Source of the DNA: Lactiplantibacillus nangangensis | Lineage (GTDB): Bacteria; Bacillota; Bacilli; Lactobacillales; Lactobacillaceae | Reading direction: 5' to 3' | Length of the DNA: 64,000 bases | Assembly (NCBI RefSeq): GCF_005405065.1 | Contig: NZ_BJDI01000003.1 | Coordinates: forward strand, 248,001-312,000 | Shown here: one piece after another, positions 1 to 10,839 of the stretch | Layout: each line of letters begins with the position of its first letter | Position numbering within the stretch: position 1 is the stretch's first letter | The notes under the pieces: generated by a model | What the model was told of the DNA's origin: nothing | Seen by the model: only the letters and a program-made list of their open reading frames with translations | The model's database searches: none | Program-made: the position numbers and the translations under genes

Positions 1-2
1 TT

Positions 3-1106
3 GAAATTGCGGCCCAGCGTAATGATTTGGTAATTTTATCTGGTGGGCTCGGACCAACTAAGGACGATTTGACCAAACAAACGTTAGCTCAATATTTAAA
101 TGTGCCATTGGTGGAAGATGAGGCTGCCATGAACGTGATCAACGACTATTTCAAGACAACGGGTCGCACGATGACAGCGAATAATCGGATTCAGGCGTTG
201 TATCCAGCGGGCGCCACACCATTAACGAACCATAATGGTATGGCAGTCGGGGCTTTTTATCAATCCCCAGACTCAGCGGACTTTTTATTGTTACCAGGGC
301 CACCGCGTGAAATGACCAAGATGTTTGAAATGGAAGCTAAGCCGAAGTTGCAAGCGGCTTATGGCAAACAATCGCAGATTTATTCGCGGGTCTTACGGTT
401 CTTTGGCATCGGTGAATCTAAGCTAGTCACGGAATTGCAAACGTTGATTGATGACCAGCAAGCCGTCACGATTGCCCCTTATGCGAAGACGAATGAAGTC
501 ACGTTACGACTGAGTGCCCAAGCGGATTCTAAGGCGTCCGCGCAACAAGCGTTGAACACGGTCGAAACTCAGATCAAAGCTAAGGTTGGGACTTACTTTT
601 ATGGCTATGGGGACGATAATTCCTTGGCAAAAGTCGTCATTAAAACGATGATCGATCGGCAATTGAGCATTACTGCGGCTGAAAGTCTCACGGCTGGCGA
701 ATTCCAGAGTACTATCGGCGGTGTGCCGGGTGTTTCAGCGATTTTCCCAGGTGGCTTTGTGACTTATGCGAATGCCGCAAAGCACCAACTCGTCAATGTC
801 CCACAAGCGACAATCGACCAAGCTGGGGTTGTGTCAGAAGCAACGGCAATCGCGATGGCCGATGGGGCCCGAGCACAGTTACACACCGATACAGCGCTGA
901 GCTTCACTGGCGTGGCTGGTCCGGATGAACTGGAAGGACAACCTGCTGGGACGGTCTGGATTGGCCTAGCTTACCCTGAACAGCCAACCACTGCCTACTT
1001 GTATCATTTTGCTGGTGATCGCCAAAAGATTCGTGAACGCAGTGTGATGGCTGGCTTGGACCTCTTACGGCACGCACTTGATGGCAAAACCACATCTGAA
1101 AAATAA
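3..1106 (+). CDS. cinA: CinA-family protein, 5' end cut off by window edge
   Basis: The frame is open from base 3 with no start in view, so the N-terminus lies outside the window; 367 residues are visible against about 415 for the family. The visible part begins in the molybdopterin-binding-like domain (SGGLGPTKDD, LLPGPPREM). It ends in the CinA C-terminal domain (AAESLTAGEF, FPGGFVTYANAAK, TGVAGPD), which has nicotinamide-mononucleotide amidohydrolase activity in characterised relatives. In Firmicutes cinA usually sits directly upstream of recA and is linked to competence and DNA damage; that order is seen here. The gap to recA is 91 bp and holds recA's own promoter, so co-transcription with recA is possible but not required. 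Confidence 0.95.
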   Translation, partial: EIAAQRNDLVILSGGLGPTKDDLTKQTLAQYLNVPLVEDEAAMNVINDYFKTTGRTMTANNRIQALYPAGATPLTNHNGMAVGAFYQSPDSADFLLLPGPPREMTKMFEMEAKPKLQAAYGKQSQIYSRVLRFFGIGESKLVTELQTLIDDQQAVTIAPYAKTNEVTLRLSAQADSKASAQQALNTVETQIKAKVGTYFYGYGDDNSLAKVVIKTMIDRQLSITAAESLTAGEFQSTIGGVPGVSAIFPGGFVTYANAAKHQLVNVPQATIDQAGVVSEATAIAMADGARAQLHTDTALSFTGVAGPDELEGQPAGTVWIGLAYPEQPTTAYLYHFAGDRQKIRERSVMAGLDLLRHALDGKTTSEK

Positions 1107-1108
1107 GC

Positions 1109-1122
1109 CGAACTTTTGTTCG
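1109..1122. promoter_or_regulatory. LexA (SOS) box before recA
   Basis: The perfect palindrome CGAACTTTTGTTCG matches the Firmicutes LexA consensus CGAAC-N4-GTTCG. It starts 3 bp after the cinA stop and lies just upstream of the recA -35 element, so LexA binding there should block recA transcription until DNA damage. Confidence 0.92.
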
Positions 1123-1130
1123 CTTTTTGC

Positions 1131-1159
1131 TTGCATTTCTGCAATTGAACAGCTATGAT
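1131..1159 (+). promoter_or_regulatory. recA promoter
   Basis: TTGCAT (1131-1136), a 17-bp spacer and TATGAT (1154-1159) form a good sigma-A promoter between the LexA box and the recA ribosome-binding site. Confidence 0.8.
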
Positions 1160-1197
1160 ATTAAGAGTTAAGAGCGAGAACCAAAGGAGGAAATAAT

Positions 1198-2313
1198 TTG
1201 GCTGATGCACGTCAAGCAGCACTAGATGCTGCCTTAAAAAAGATTGAAAAGAACTTTGGTAAGGGCTCCATTATGCGGATGGGGGATGCGGCTAATACCG
1301 AAATCTCAACCATTTCAAGTGGGTCGTTAGCCTTAGATGATGCGTTAGGCGTTGGCGGGTATCCGCGAGGCCGAATCGTTGAAATCTATGGGCCTGAAAG
1401 TTCTGGTAAAACGACCGTTGCGTTGCACGCTGTCGCTGAAGTGCAAAAGCAAGGCGGAACGGCTGCTTATATTGACGCGGAAAACGCGTTAGATCCAGTT
1501 TATGCAGAACATTTAGGCGTTAACATTGATGATTTGTTGCTCTCACAACCAGATACTGGTGAACAAGGGTTGGAAATTGCCGATGCCTTGGTTTCTAGTG
1601 GGGCTGTTGACATTTTGGTCATCGATTCCGTTGCCGCCTTAGTGCCACGGGCCGAAATCGAAGGCGAAATGGGTGACGCGCATGTTGGGTTACAAGCCCG
1701 CTTGATGTCACAAGCCTTACGGAAACTCTCTGGGACTTTAAATAAAACTAAAACGATTGCCTTATTTATTAACCAAATTCGTGAAAAAGTTGGGGTGATG
1801 TTCGGTAACCCTGAAGTGACGCCAGGTGGTCGGGCATTGAAGTTCTATGCAACGATTCGTTTGGAAGTTCGTCGGGCGGAACAGATCAAAGATGGGACCG
1901 ATATTATCGGGAACCGTGTTCGGATCAAGGTCGTCAAGAACAAGGTTGCGCCGCCATTCAAAAAGGCGGAAGTTGATATCATGTACGGTCGCGGGATTTC
2001 CCAAACTGGTGAAATCGTGGATATGGCCGCTGACAAGGATATCGTTAAGAAGAGTGGTTCTTGGTACTCTTACGGTGAAGATCGAATTGGTCAAGGCCGT
2101 GAAAATGCAAAGAATTACTTGACGGAACATCCAGATGTCATGGACGAAATTCGGACGAAGGTTCGAAAAGCCTATGGGATGGATGCGGCAACTGATGAAG
2201 AAGCTGAAATGACTGATCCAAAGAAAAAGGACAGCGCGAAAGCTAAAGTTGAAGCTGACCCAACGACATTAGATTTAAAAGAAACGCCAAAAGCCACTAA
2301 AGCAGATAAATAA
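1198..2313 (+). CDS. recA: Recombinase RecA
   Basis: A DNA-dependent ATPase that forms filaments on single-stranded DNA, catalyses strand exchange and triggers LexA self-cleavage. The 371-residue length fits the family. Walker [10 protein letters not shown] is at about residues 65-73, and the core runs through [17 protein letters not shown] and PGGRALKFY. The C-terminal tail is long, charged and rich in Lys, Asp and Thr, as is usual in lactobacilli. The start is TTG, chosen because AAAGGAGG lies 7 bp upstream and the protein begins [20 protein letters not shown]. It has a LexA box and its own promoter upstream and a terminator downstream, so it can act as a single-gene SOS unit. Confidence 0.98.
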   Translation: MADARQAALDAALKKIEKNFGKGSIMRMGDAANTEISTISSGSLALDDALGVGGYPRGRIVEIYGPESSGKTTVALHAVAEVQKQGGTAAYIDAENALDPVYAEHLGVNIDDLLLSQPDTGEQGLEIADALVSSGAVDILVIDSVAALVPRAEIEGEMGDAHVGLQARLMSQALRKLSGTLNKTKTIALFINQIREKVGVMFGNPEVTPGGRALKFYATIRLEVRRAEQIKDGTDIIGNRVRIKVVKNKVAPPFKKAEVDIMYGRGISQTGEIVDMAADKDIVKKSGSWYSYGEDRIGQGRENAKNYLTEHPDVMDEIRTKVRKAYGMDAATDEEAEMTDPKKKDSAKAKVEADPTTLDLKETPKATKADK

Positions 2314-2324
2314 GTTTTAAACAG

Positions 2325-2355
2325 AACGTCCAAAGCGGTTGCTTTGGGCGTTTTC
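2325..2355 (+). terminator. recA intrinsic terminator
   Basis: The stem AACGTCCAAAGC pairs with GCTTTGGGCGTT around a GGTT loop and is followed by a T-run, just after the recA stop. Confidence 0.85.
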
Positions 2356-2540
2356 TAATAGAAAAAGGGGCCTTTTCTCAGTGAGGCTAAGGTGCTGAAA
2401 CGTTCTCACATAAGACTTTAAGTTGACACTACCTGTTTCAAACATTAGAATAACAAGTGTGTAAGTAATCAAAATATAACATCTGAAAATTTGTAGTTGA
2501 TTTTATGTTAACTGGATTTTGGTGATGCGGAGGTGGAAAC

Positions 2541-4100
2541 ATGAATGTTTTCGGGTTAATCCTCGCAGTCATCGCGATTGTTGTCGGCTATGGGATTGGT
2601 TATTATGTTCGTAAGAACGTCCATGAAAAAGAATTGGATGTCGCCAAGAACACAGCTGAAGGTATTATTTCTGAGGCTAAGAAAGCAGCAGCGACTCACA
2701 AGAAAGAAAAAGTCCTTGAAGCAAAAGAGGAGAGTCACCGCTATCGAACTGAAGTTGAAGGCGAGTTGAAGCAACGACGGAATGAAGTGCAAAAGCAAGA
2801 AGACCGTCTGTTACAACGCGAAGAAACTTTGGATCACAAAGAAAATACTTTTGAAAAACGCGAAGATGCTTTAGGCAAAAAAGAAGAAAAAATTGCCACA
2901 GAGCAAAAGCGGGTTGAACAACAGCAACAAAGTGCAGCTTCACTAATCACGCAACGTCAAGCAGAATTAGAAAAGGTCGCAGCCTTATCACAAGACCAAG
3001 CGCGGGAACGGATCTTAGCCCAAACGCGGGATCAGTTAACGCATGAACGGGCCGTGATGATCAAGGAAAGCACGGACGAAGTTAAGGCTCAGTCTGAAAA
3101 GGAAGCTAAAAACTTAATCGTCCAAGCAATCCAACAGAGTGCCGCCGATATGGTTTCTGAGACGACGGTTTCTGTCGTTTCATTACCAAATGATGACATG
3201 AAGGGCCGTATTATTGGTCGTGAAGGTCGTAATATTCGGACGCTGGAAACGTTGACGGGGGTCGATTTAATTATCGATGACACGCCGGAAGCGGTCGTTT
3301 TGAGTGGCTTTGATCCAATTCGACGCGAAATCGCTAAGATTGCGCTCGAAAAATTAATTCAGGACGGTCGGATTCATCCGGCACGGATTGAAGAAATGGT
3401 TGAAAAAGCCCGTAAAGAAATGGACGAGAAGATTCGCGAAACTGGTGAACAGACTGTCTTTGATTTGGGATTGCACGGGATGCATCCTGACTTGATCAAG
3501 TTGGTCGGCCGGTTGAACTATCGGACTAGTTACGGTCAAAATGTATTGAATCATTCGATTGAAGTTGCGAAGTTGGCGGGCGTTTTGGCCGCTGAACTTG
3601 GTGAAGATGTTACTGTCGCGAAACGCGCAGGGTTATTACACGATATTGGTAAAGCCGTCGATCACGAGATCGAAGGCTCCCACGTTGAAATTGGCGTGGA
3701 ATTAACAACTAAGTACAAAGAAAATCCAGTGGTCATCAATACGATTGCATCCCATCATGGGGATGTTGAAGCAAAATCGATCATCGCTGTGTTGGTTGCG
3801 ACGGCGGATGCAATTTCCGCTGCCCGGCCAGGCGCTCGGAGCGAGTCGTTGGAGAATTATATTCATCGACTTGAAAAACTTGAAGCGATTGCTAATGATG
3901 AAGATGGCGTCAAGAAGAGCTATGCGATTCAAGCTGGTCGTGAGATTCGGGTTATCGTTAAGCCAAAAGAGATTTCTGATTTACAAGCAACTGTTTTGGC
4001 CCACGATATTAAAAAGCAAATTGAAAATGAACTCGAATATCCTGGCCATATTAAAGTTACGGTCATTCGGGAAGTTCGAGCAGTTGATTACGCTAAATAA
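2541..4100 (+). CDS. rny: Ribonuclease Y
   Basis: A membrane-anchored endoribonuclease that starts bulk mRNA decay in Firmicutes. The 519-residue protein shows the full family layout: an N-terminal membrane helix (about residues 3-24); a long Lys/Glu/Gln-rich coiled coil (about 25-200); a KH RNA-binding domain with [12 protein letters not shown] (about 225); and an HD phosphohydrolase domain with [12 protein letters not shown] and the metal site [12 protein letters not shown] (about 335-430). The ATG follows GCGGAGGTGGAAAC. An upstream region of about 200 bp separates it from the recA terminator, so it has its own promoter region, and a terminator follows directly. Its usual partner gene ymdB is close by but separated here by a regulator gene. 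Confidence 0.97.
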   Translation: MNVFGLILAVIAIVVGYGIGYYVRKNVHEKELDVAKNTAEGIISEAKKAAATHKKEKVLEAKEESHRYRTEVEGELKQRRNEVQKQEDRLLQREETLDHKENTFEKREDALGKKEEKIATEQKRVEQQQQSAASLITQRQAELEKVAALSQDQARERILAQTRDQLTHERAVMIKESTDEVKAQSEKEAKNLIVQAIQQSAADMVSETTVSVVSLPNDDMKGRIIGREGRNIRTLETLTGVDLIIDDTPEAVVLSGFDPIRREIAKIALEKLIQDGRIHPARIEEMVEKARKEMDEKIRETGEQTVFDLGLHGMHPDLIKLVGRLNYRTSYGQNVLNHSIEVAKLAGVLAAELGEDVTVAKRAGLLHDIGKAVDHEIEGSHVEIGVELTTKYKENPVVINTIASHHGDVEAKSIIAVLVATADAISAARPGARSESLENYIHRLEKLEAIANDEDGVKKSYAIQAGREIRVIVKPKEISDLQATVLAHDIKKQIENELEYPGHIKVTVIREVRAVDYAK

Positions 4101-4107
4101 GCAGAGG

Positions 4108-4142
4108 ATAAGTCTGAGACTTCGGTCTTGGGCTTATTTTTT
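4108..4142 (+). terminator. rny intrinsic terminator
   Basis: The hairpin ATAAGTCTGAGAC-TTCG-GTCTTGGGCTTAT with a UUCG-type tetraloop is followed by TTTTTT. Confidence 0.9.
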
Positions 4143-4276
4143 ATGGCGAGATTGGTTAAGTGACTTTTTAAGGAGACCAAGGAAAAAGCCCGTCAAATCA
4201 CGCTGCCAAGATTCTAAGCTAGGCTTTTATGTTGGCCCGTTTTATGATGAAGCTAATTCAAAAGGGAGTAATCAGG

Positions 4277-4888
4277 ATGCGTTTTGGTGAACGATTAAAA
4301 CAAGCTCGGCTTGATCAAAAAATGACCCAGAAAGCTGTAGCTGAACAATTACACGTTTCCCGTCAAACGATTTCTAGTTGGGAAACAGAAAACAGTTATC
4401 CAGATATTGATAGTTTGTTACGTTTGAGTGATTTTTATGGTTTATCACTGGATGTGTTGTTGCGTGAAGATGAGGGCATGACCGATTATTTGCGCCGCCA
4501 AGAAGTTCGCAAACAAATTCGCCCAGTTCGACTGATGTTAGCATTCATGAGTATGGGAGTTGTCATTTTAACAATCGTTGACCAACTTGAACCACAATTG
4601 AAGCTGATTAATCCGGTCGTCAGTTTTGTCCTGTTGTTGGGGATCTTTGCCTTAAATGGGTTGAATCAGGCTGATCGTCATTTAGGCTTGGATGACCGAC
4701 CATTATTTCGTGAGCGACATCCGTGGTTTAATCGGTATGCGCAGTGGCTTTTTATTCCGGTCACCATTTTGGGCTTGGTTGGTGAAGCGTTGAATTTTCA
4801 ACCACACTTGAGCGGACCGATGGGGATGATTGGGTTCGTGGGCGTCTGCCTTTGGTTGGTGGTACGAACGGAGAAAGCTAAAGGCTAA
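4277..4888 (+). CDS. XRE-family helix-turn-helix regulator with C-terminal membrane helices
   Basis: 203 residues. The N-terminal 60 residues are a textbook XRE/Cro DNA-binding domain (FGERLKQARLDQKMTQKAVA, VSRQTISSWETENSYPDID). The remainder is a linker and three or four hydrophobic stretches (about residues 92-110, 115-135, 155-173 and 180-198) with short charged loops. Such HTH-plus-membrane proteins are common in lactobacilli, mostly with unknown signals. The ATG at 4277 follows AAAGGGAG and begins the HTH directly; an upstream in-frame ATG exists but has no ribosome site. It lies between the rny terminator and its own terminator, so it is a separate unit inserted between rny and ymdB. 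The target genes are unknown. Confidence 0.85.
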   Translation: MRFGERLKQARLDQKMTQKAVAEQLHVSRQTISSWETENSYPDIDSLLRLSDFYGLSLDVLLREDEGMTDYLRRQEVRKQIRPVRLMLAFMSMGVVILTIVDQLEPQLKLINPVVSFVLLLGIFALNGLNQADRHLGLDDRPLFRERHPWFNRYAQWLFIPVTILGLVGEALNFQPHLSGPMGMIGFVGVCLWLVVRTEKAKG

Positions 4889-4898
4889 AGTGTGTGGC

Positions 4899-4936
4899 AT
4901 GAGTTTAGGCTGAAAGTTGGCCTAGGCTCATTTTTA
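4899..4936 (+). terminator. Intrinsic terminator after the XRE regulator
   Basis: ATGAGTTTAGGC pairs with GCCTAGGCTCAT across an 8-base loop, followed by TTTTTATT. Confidence 0.85.
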
Positions 4937-5011
4937 TTGTGGACTGTGCGCCACTTTTTGCGTGAATTAATGCTAAAATAATGGTTATAACGTTAAAACA
5001 AGGGAGAGCAT

Positions 5012-5818
5012 ATGCGAATTTTATTTGTCGGCGATGTCATGGGTCAAGTGGGTCAGGACGCAATTGCCACGTACTTGCCAAAGTTAAAGCGGCGCTACAA
5101 ACCGCAAGTCACGATCGTGAACGGTGAAAATGCCACTAAAGGTCGCGGGATTAATCAAGAGGTTTACAAGAACTTTTTAACGGCGGGTGCCGACGTTATT
5201 ACGATGGGGAACCACACCTGGGATAATAACGAAATTTTTGATTTCATTGGTGGGGCCAAGAAGTTGGTACGGCCATTAAACTTCCCGAGTGAAACGACTC
5301 CGGGTGCGGGCTATACGATTGTTAATGTGAATACTGAAAAATTAGCGGTGATCAATTTACAAGGTAACGTATTCATGGGGCAAAATTTGGCCAATCCATT
5401 TTTGACGGTAAAACCGCTGATTGCTGAATTGCGGGAACAAACACCTAATATTTTTATTGACCTCCATGCCGAAACGACCAGTGAAAAAGAAGCGATGGCT
5501 TGGTATTTAGACGGCCAAGTGAGTGCGGTGATTGGCACGCATACGCATGTGCAGACGAGTGATAACCGGGTGTTGCCAGATGGGACGGCCTTTTTAAGTG
5601 ACGTTGGCTTTACCGGCCCTTATAATGGCATTCTAGGCATGACGCGTGAAAATGTGATTGGGCGGTTCTTGGAACAAATGCCGACGCGTTTTAACGTGCA
5701 AGAAGACAGTCCGGCGGTGCTATCCGGCTGTGTGATCGATGTTGATGGTAAAACAGGCCATGCGAAAAAAATCGAACGGATCCTCATTAACCCGGACCAT
5801 CCTTATTTTGATGATTAA
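5012..5818 (+). CDS. ymdB: YmdB-family metallophosphoesterase
   Basis: A 268-residue TIGR00282-type phosphoesterase. B. subtilis YmdB hydrolyses 2',3'-cyclic nucleotides and influences biofilm and RNA turnover. The metal-binding motifs are visible: MRILFVGDVMG at the start, VNGENATKGRG, MGNHTWDNNE, IDLHAETTSEKEAM and VIGTHTHVQTSDN. The ATG follows AAGGGAGAGCAT. It is followed after 25 bp by mutS, with which it may be co-transcribed. In many Firmicutes it sits directly after rny; here an independent regulator gene lies between them. Confidence 0.93.
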   Translation: MRILFVGDVMGQVGQDAIATYLPKLKRRYKPQVTIVNGENATKGRGINQEVYKNFLTAGADVITMGNHTWDNNEIFDFIGGAKKLVRPLNFPSETTPGAGYTIVNVNTEKLAVINLQGNVFMGQNLANPFLTVKPLIAELREQTPNIFIDLHAETTSEKEAMAWYLDGQVSAVIGTHTHVQTSDNRVLPDGTAFLSDVGFTGPYNGILGMTRENVIGRFLEQMPTRFNVQEDSPAVLSGCVIDVDGKTGHAKKIERILINPDHPYFDD

Positions 5819-5843
5819 TTTGACATAGAAAGTAGGAACTAAG

Positions 5844-8519
5844 TTGCCACAAAAAACGAATGATACGCCGATGATGCGTCAATATTTTTCAGTAAAAAAT
5901 CAATATCCAGACGCGTTCTTATTCTATCGGTTGGGTGACTTTTATGAAATGTTTTATGACGACGCTATTAAAGGGGCCCAACTCTTAGAATTGACCTTGA
6001 CAACGCGGAACCATTCCGCCGCCAATCCAATTCCAATGTGTGGGGTGCCGCATCGCGCCGTTCAAAATTATATTGATATTTTAGTGGACAAGGGCTATAA
6101 AGTTGCCATTTGTGAACAGATGGAAGACCCTAAGTTGGCAAAGGGTATGGTCAAACGTGAAGTGATTCAGTTGGTCACGCCGGGGACCACGCTAGAACGT
6201 GGTGCTGAACAAGCCAAGTCAAACAACTATTTGACGGCCTTGATCCAAGACGCTGGGCAGTATGGGTTTGCATATGCCGATCTATCAACTGGTGAACTCA
6301 AGACCAGTTTGTTGACCACTAACGACACGTTGATCAATGAAATCACGAGTTTACAGACGAAAGAAATCGTGGTCGACGACTCGATTGGGGACGACTTGCG
6401 CGCCCAACTTAAAAACTTAGACATTTTGATTTCTGAGCAAAACCAGGTTGAACCACAAGCCGAGTTGAGTTATTTGACCCAGGATCTGACGGTCGAACTC
6501 GAAACTAAAGTGGTCGAACACTTGTTGATGTACATCAATGTGACGCAAAAGCGGAGTTTGGCCCATCTACAAAAGGCCATTGCTTACGAACCGTCATACT
6601 TTTTGAAATTAGACCACAACTCCAAATACAATTTGGAACTGATGCGGTCAATTCGAACTGGCAAGAAACAAGGCACGCTTTTGTGGCTACTGGATGAGAC
6701 CAAGACTGCAATGGGTGGCCGGCTCCTGAAACAATGGTTAGACCGTCCCTTGATCGTTAAGGCAGATATTGAAACGCGTCAAAATAAAGTGGCCGCACTC
6801 CTAGATCACTATTTTGAACGCAGTAATTTGCAAGAAGAACTAGTTAAAGTTTATGACTTGGAACGGTTAGCTGGTCGGGTGGCCTTCGGGAGCGTCAACG
6901 GGCGTGACCTGATTCAGTTAAAGACCTCGTTATACCAAGTTCCTAAAATTAGTTATATTTTGTCCGAATTAGATGAAAAAGTCTTCACGGATGAAGTGCA
7001 GCATTTAGACCCAGTCGAAGACGTTGCTGACTTGATTGACCGCGCTATCGTTGAAGAGGCACCACTGTCGGTGACCGATGGTGGGGTGATCAAAGACGGT
7101 TACGACGAACAACTCGATAAGTATCGCGATGCGATGAATAATGGGAAAAAGTGGATTGCGGCCTTGGAAGCGAAAGAACGCGAAGTGACCGGGATCAAGA
7201 ACCTCAAGATCGGGTTCAACCGGGTGTTTGGCTATTACATTGAAGTCACCAAGGCTAATTTAGCCCAACTGCCAGCAGATCGCTATGAACGGAAACAAAC
7301 GCTGACCAACGCCGAACGCTTCAGTACGCCAGAGCTTAAAGAACATGAGAGCTTGATTCTAGAGGCTGAGAGCCATTCAACAGAGCTCGAGTATCAACTC
7401 TTCACGAAGGTCCGCGAGACGGTTAAAGGGGCGATCAAGCGGCTTCAAACGTTAGCAAAGGCCGTTGCCGCCATTGATGTGCTGCAAAGTTTTGCGGTGG
7501 TCAGTGAAGATTATCATTTCATTCGGCCAACTTTGACGAAATCGCATGATTTAAACATTGTGGAAGGTCGTCATCCAGTCGTTGAAAAAGTCATGGGCAA
7601 TCAGAGCTATGTCCCAAATGACGTTAAGATGACCCCAGACGAAACAGTCTTACTAATTACTGGGCCGAACATGTCTGGGAAGAGTACTTACATGCGGCAA
7701 TTGGCTTTGACAGTCATTATGGCGCAGATTGGGTGTTTCGTTCCTGCTAAAGAGGCTAAGTTACCAATTTTTGACCAAATCTTTACGCGGATTGGTGCAA
7801 CTGATGATCTGATTTCTGGTCAAAGTACGTTCATGGTCGAAATGCAAGAAGCCAATAATGCGTTGAAACATGCTACGGCCAATAGCTTGATTTTGTTTGA
7901 TGAAATTGGTCGGGGGACCGCGACCTATGATGGGATGGCGTTAGCCCAAGCAATTATTGAATTTGTGCATAACAATATTCACGCTAAGACGTTGTTCTCG
8001 ACTCATTATCATGAATTAACTGCTTTGGATCAAGAACTCAAGGGATTGCGGAATGTGCACGTCGGCGCGACGGAACAAAACGGCGAGTTAGTCTTTTTGC
8101 ATAAAGTTGAGACCGGGGCAGCAGATAAATCATATGGGGTCCATGTCGCCAAATTGGCAGGGATGCCCAATGAACTCTTAGATCGTGCCACAACGATTTT
8201 GACCAGCTTGGAAAGTCAGACCAGTACCGTGTCAGTTACGCATGAGTCGCTTGCGGCCGCACCAACTGAATCAGCTGAGTCAACTACACCAAGTTCAACG
8301 GTTCCCGCAGTTGCAGCAACCACTTCAGAAGCCATTCCGGCGGCAGTCGCTGCCCAACCGGCCCCTGAAGAGCAGCTCTCACTGTTCAGCGAACCCACGG
8401 TCACTGATCCCAAGGGGGAAAAGGTCTTACAACAGTTGAAGACCTTGAACTTGATGGCAATGACGCCGATGGACGTGATGAATCAATTGTATAAATGGCA
8501 ACAAAAGTTAGATAAGTAA
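5844..8519 (+). CDS. mutS: DNA mismatch repair protein MutS
   Basis: Recognises mismatches and small loops and recruits MutL. 891 residues. The N-terminal mismatch-binding domain has the family wedge motif in [15 protein letters not shown]; the lever and clamp domains are in the middle; the C-terminal ABC ATPase has Walker [10 protein letters not shown] and Walker [17 protein letters not shown]. Near the end an Ala/Thr/Pro/Ser-rich linker of about 45 residues is followed by QLSLF, a good match to the sliding-clamp-binding motif of MutS proteins, and then the short dimerisation tail. The start is TTG after AAAGTAGGAACTAAG and gives the family-typical [14 protein letters not shown]. mutL follows after a 23-bp gap, forming the usual mutSL unit. 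Confidence 0.98.
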   Translation: MPQKTNDTPMMRQYFSVKNQYPDAFLFYRLGDFYEMFYDDAIKGAQLLELTLTTRNHSAANPIPMCGVPHRAVQNYIDILVDKGYKVAICEQMEDPKLAKGMVKREVIQLVTPGTTLERGAEQAKSNNYLTALIQDAGQYGFAYADLSTGELKTSLLTTNDTLINEITSLQTKEIVVDDSIGDDLRAQLKNLDILISEQNQVEPQAELSYLTQDLTVELETKVVEHLLMYINVTQKRSLAHLQKAIAYEPSYFLKLDHNSKYNLELMRSIRTGKKQGTLLWLLDETKTAMGGRLLKQWLDRPLIVKADIETRQNKVAALLDHYFERSNLQEELVKVYDLERLAGRVAFGSVNGRDLIQLKTSLYQVPKISYILSELDEKVFTDEVQHLDPVEDVADLIDRAIVEEAPLSVTDGGVIKDGYDEQLDKYRDAMNNGKKWIAALEAKEREVTGIKNLKIGFNRVFGYYIEVTKANLAQLPADRYERKQTLTNAERFSTPELKEHESLILEAESHSTELEYQLFTKVRETVKGAIKRLQTLAKAVAAIDVLQSFAVVSEDYHFIRPTLTKSHDLNIVEGRHPVVEKVMGNQSYVPNDVKMTPDETVLLITGPNMSGKSTYMRQLALTVIMAQIGCFVPAKEAKLPIFDQIFTRIGATDDLISGQSTFMVEMQEANNALKHATANSLILFDEIGRGTATYDGMALAQAIIEFVHNNIHAKTLFSTHYHELTALDQELKGLRNVHVGATEQNGELVFLHKVETGAADKSYGVHVAKLAGMPNELLDRATTILTSLESQTSTVSVTHESLAAAPTESAESTTPSSTVPAVAATTSEAIPAAVAAQPAPEEQLSLFSEPTVTDPKGEKVLQQLKTLNLMAMTPMDVMNQLYKWQQKLDK

Positions 8520-8542
8520 GTTAGGTAAAGGAGCCGATGGCA

Positions 8543-10537
8543 ATGGGAAAAATCCATGAATTAGCATCCGTTTTAGCGGATCAGATCGCCGCTGGGGAAG
8601 TTGTGGAACGACCCGCATCGGTAGTGAAAGAACTCGTCGAAAATGCCATTGATGCGCATGCGACGCAGATCGATGTTTTAGTGCTTGAATCGGGCGTGCA
8701 GTCGATTCGGGTGATCGATGATGGTGATGGCATCGCGGATGACGATGTGTTAACGGCCTTTAAACGGCATGCGACGAGCAAAATTACGTCCCGCGCTGAT
8801 CTATTTCGGGTCCATTCGCTGGGCTTCCGTGGTGAAGCGTTACCGAGTATCGCTTCCGTTGCGGATGTGGTTTTAACGACCAGTACTGGGACGACGGGGA
8901 CAAGTATTCATTATCGCGGTGGCAAATTGTTGAAGCAAGTTCCGGCGGCATTACGGCAAGGTACGGATATTACGGTAACGGATCTCTTCTTCAATACGCC
9001 GGCGCGGTTGAAGTATTTAAAATCACCGCAAACGGAGCTTGCCAACATTGTGGATATCGTGAATCGCTTAGCACTCAGTTATCCGGGCGTCGCGATTCGG
9101 TTAGTGCATAACAGCAAAGAACTGTTACGGACGGCCGGTCGGGGGGACCTACAACAAGTCATCGCCGGAATTTATGGTGTTCAAAATGCGCGTAAGATGG
9201 TGGCCATTGAAGGCAAGACCGCAGATTATGCCCTTTCAGGCTATGTCGCATTGCCAGAATTGACACGCGCTAGTCGTCAATATATTACGGTATTGATCAA
9301 TGGACGGGCCATTAAGAATCAACAATTAACCAAAGCCGTCATCAAAGGGTATGGGTCTAAGCTGATGGTTGGCCGTTATCCGATTGCAGTCATTGCGCTA
9401 ACCATGGACCCATTGTTGGTCGATGTGAATGTTCATCCAACTAAGCAAGAGGTTCGATTGAGTAAAGAGCCGGATCTGGCCAAATTGATCAGTACCACGA
9501 TCACCGATCGACTGGCAACGGTCAATTTGATTCCGTCAGCGCTCACGAATTTAGGGAGTCATCGCCGGGAACGACTGAATACGGATCAACTTGCCATCGA
9601 TTTGAATGCGGCGTCTTCACAATATCAAGTGACGCCACGTTCAGCAACGAGTCAAGCCGCGCCATCATTCGCCGCGGAAGCAACCGAGACGGCCCCGGCC
9701 ATTTCTGAAGTGGCAGTGCCGGAGTCACCGACTTCGGCTGCACCAGAAGATGAGTCAGCAGCACCTACGCCCATTATGATCAGTGATGAACGGGAGCTCG
9801 ATAATACTGCCGTGGCCGCGTTTGATGATCGTTATCGTGATGAAGTGGTTGGCTTACCATTTGGCCCAGCTAAGCCTGAAAAGGTGTTGGCTGCTGAACC
9901 AGAACCAGCCGTGAAAACAAGTACGGAACGTTTCCCAACGTTGCGTTATCTTGGTCAGATGCACGGGACTTATTTGTTAGCCGAATCTGATGACGGGATG
10001 TATATCCTCGATCAGCATGCGGCGCAAGAACGGATCAATTATGAATATTATCGCCAAGCAATTGGTGAGGTTAGCCCAGATCAACAGAACTTGTTAGTCC
10101 CAATCATTTTAGATTATCCAACTAGTGATGTGCTAAAAATTAAAGAACAGTTACCATTACTCGATGAACTGGGAATCAAACTCGAGGCATTTGGTGGCAA
10201 TAGTTTCATCGTACATTCACATCCAACTTGGTTTAAGGCTGGACAAGAAGAAGATACGATTCGTGAAATGATCGATTGGGTCCTGCAAGATGGCCATCTG
10301 ACAGTCACTCAATTTCGAGAGAAGACGGCTATCATGATGTCATGTAAACGGGCAATCAAGGCGAACCATCATTTGGATGATCAACAAGCACGGGCTTTAC
10401 TCAAAAAGTTGCCGACTTGCGAAAATCCCTTCAATTGTCCACATGGTCGTCCGGTGACGGTCCATTTTACGAATACGGATATGGAAAAAATGTTCAAACG
10501 AATTCAAGATAATCACTTGTCACAATCAGCGAATTAA
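8543..10537 (+). CDS. mutL: DNA mismatch repair protein MutL
   Basis: A GHKL ATPase and nicking endonuclease acting after MutS. ATPase motifs are ENAIDA, DDGDGI and [16 protein letters not shown] poorly conserved Ala/Pro/Glu-rich linker covers about residues 350-450. The C-terminal domain carries [12 protein letters not shown], the metal-binding endonuclease motif found in organisms without MutH, and CPHGRPVTV near the end. I chose the second ATG (8543) because GGAG lies 9 bp upstream, whereas the ATG at 8537 has only 3 bp of spacing. 664 residues. A terminator follows. Confidence 0.97.
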   Translation: MGKIHELASVLADQIAAGEVVERPASVVKELVENAIDAHATQIDVLVLESGVQSIRVIDDGDGIADDDVLTAFKRHATSKITSRADLFRVHSLGFRGEALPSIASVADVVLTTSTGTTGTSIHYRGGKLLKQVPAALRQGTDITVTDLFFNTPARLKYLKSPQTELANIVDIVNRLALSYPGVAIRLVHNSKELLRTAGRGDLQQVIAGIYGVQNARKMVAIEGKTADYALSGYVALPELTRASRQYITVLINGRAIKNQQLTKAVIKGYGSKLMVGRYPIAVIALTMDPLLVDVNVHPTKQEVRLSKEPDLAKLISTTITDRLATVNLIPSALTNLGSHRRERLNTDQLAIDLNAASSQYQVTPRSATSQAAPSFAAEATETAPAISEVAVPESPTSAAPEDESAAPTPIMISDERELDNTAVAAFDDRYRDEVVGLPFGPAKPEKVLAAEPEPAVKTSTERFPTLRYLGQMHGTYLLAESDDGMYILDQHAAQERINYEYYRQAIGEVSPDQQNLLVPIILDYPTSDVLKIKEQLPLLDELGIKLEAFGGNSFIVHSHPTWFKAGQEEDTIREMIDWVLQDGHLTVTQFREKTAIMMSCKRAIKANHHLDDQQARALLKKLPTCENPFNCPHGRPVTVHFTNTDMEKMFKRIQDNHLSQSAN

Positions 10538-10540
10538 GTC

Positions 10541-10571
10541 CAAAGAGTCTGGGATTCCAGGCTCTTTTTTG
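10541..10571 (+). terminator. mutSL intrinsic terminator
   Basis: AAAGAGTCTGG pairs with CCAGGCTCTTT around GATT, followed by a T-run. Confidence 0.88.
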
Positions 10572-10596
10572 TGCTCCTAATAGTTATAGCCGAAAC

Positions 10597-10708
10597 GTGG
10601 GACAAAAAGCTGCGACCTCCGCTTAGCATAGGGAACCAAACGATTGGAAAGTCCCCAATCATTCGGTTCCCTAAGCTATGCTCGGTAGCAACCCGCTTTT
10701 TGTCCCAC
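10597..10708 (-). repeat. Structured palindromic element, family 2, copy 1
   Basis: A 112-bp near-palindrome. The outer 14-bp arms GTGGGACAAAAAGC (10597-10610) and GCTTTTTGTCCCAC (10695-10708) pair perfectly. Inside is a second long stem (GGGAACC with GGTTCCC, extended by the flanking bases). Read on the minus strand it has the conserved order GGGTTG, GAGCAT, TTAG, AAGCGGA that is also found at 58048-58158, where the helices have different sequences. It lies between the mutL terminator and yfhO. There is no T-run after the outer stem, so it is not a simple terminator. Confidence 0.75.
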
Positions 10709-10839
10709 TCTTGCTAAAAAGCTTAAGTTTTTCATGGGATGGTCGCGACGAACGGGTTTCATGGTAAAATTAAATCATTATTTTAGGACAAATCAATGGG
10801 GATCGCGGGGCACTGCGATTTAATGAAGGGGACCAGAGT

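Noticed and set aside
3745-4290. 181-residue plus-strand frame overlapping the end of rny
   Set aside because: Shadow frame of rny that runs on through its terminator; no ribosome site.
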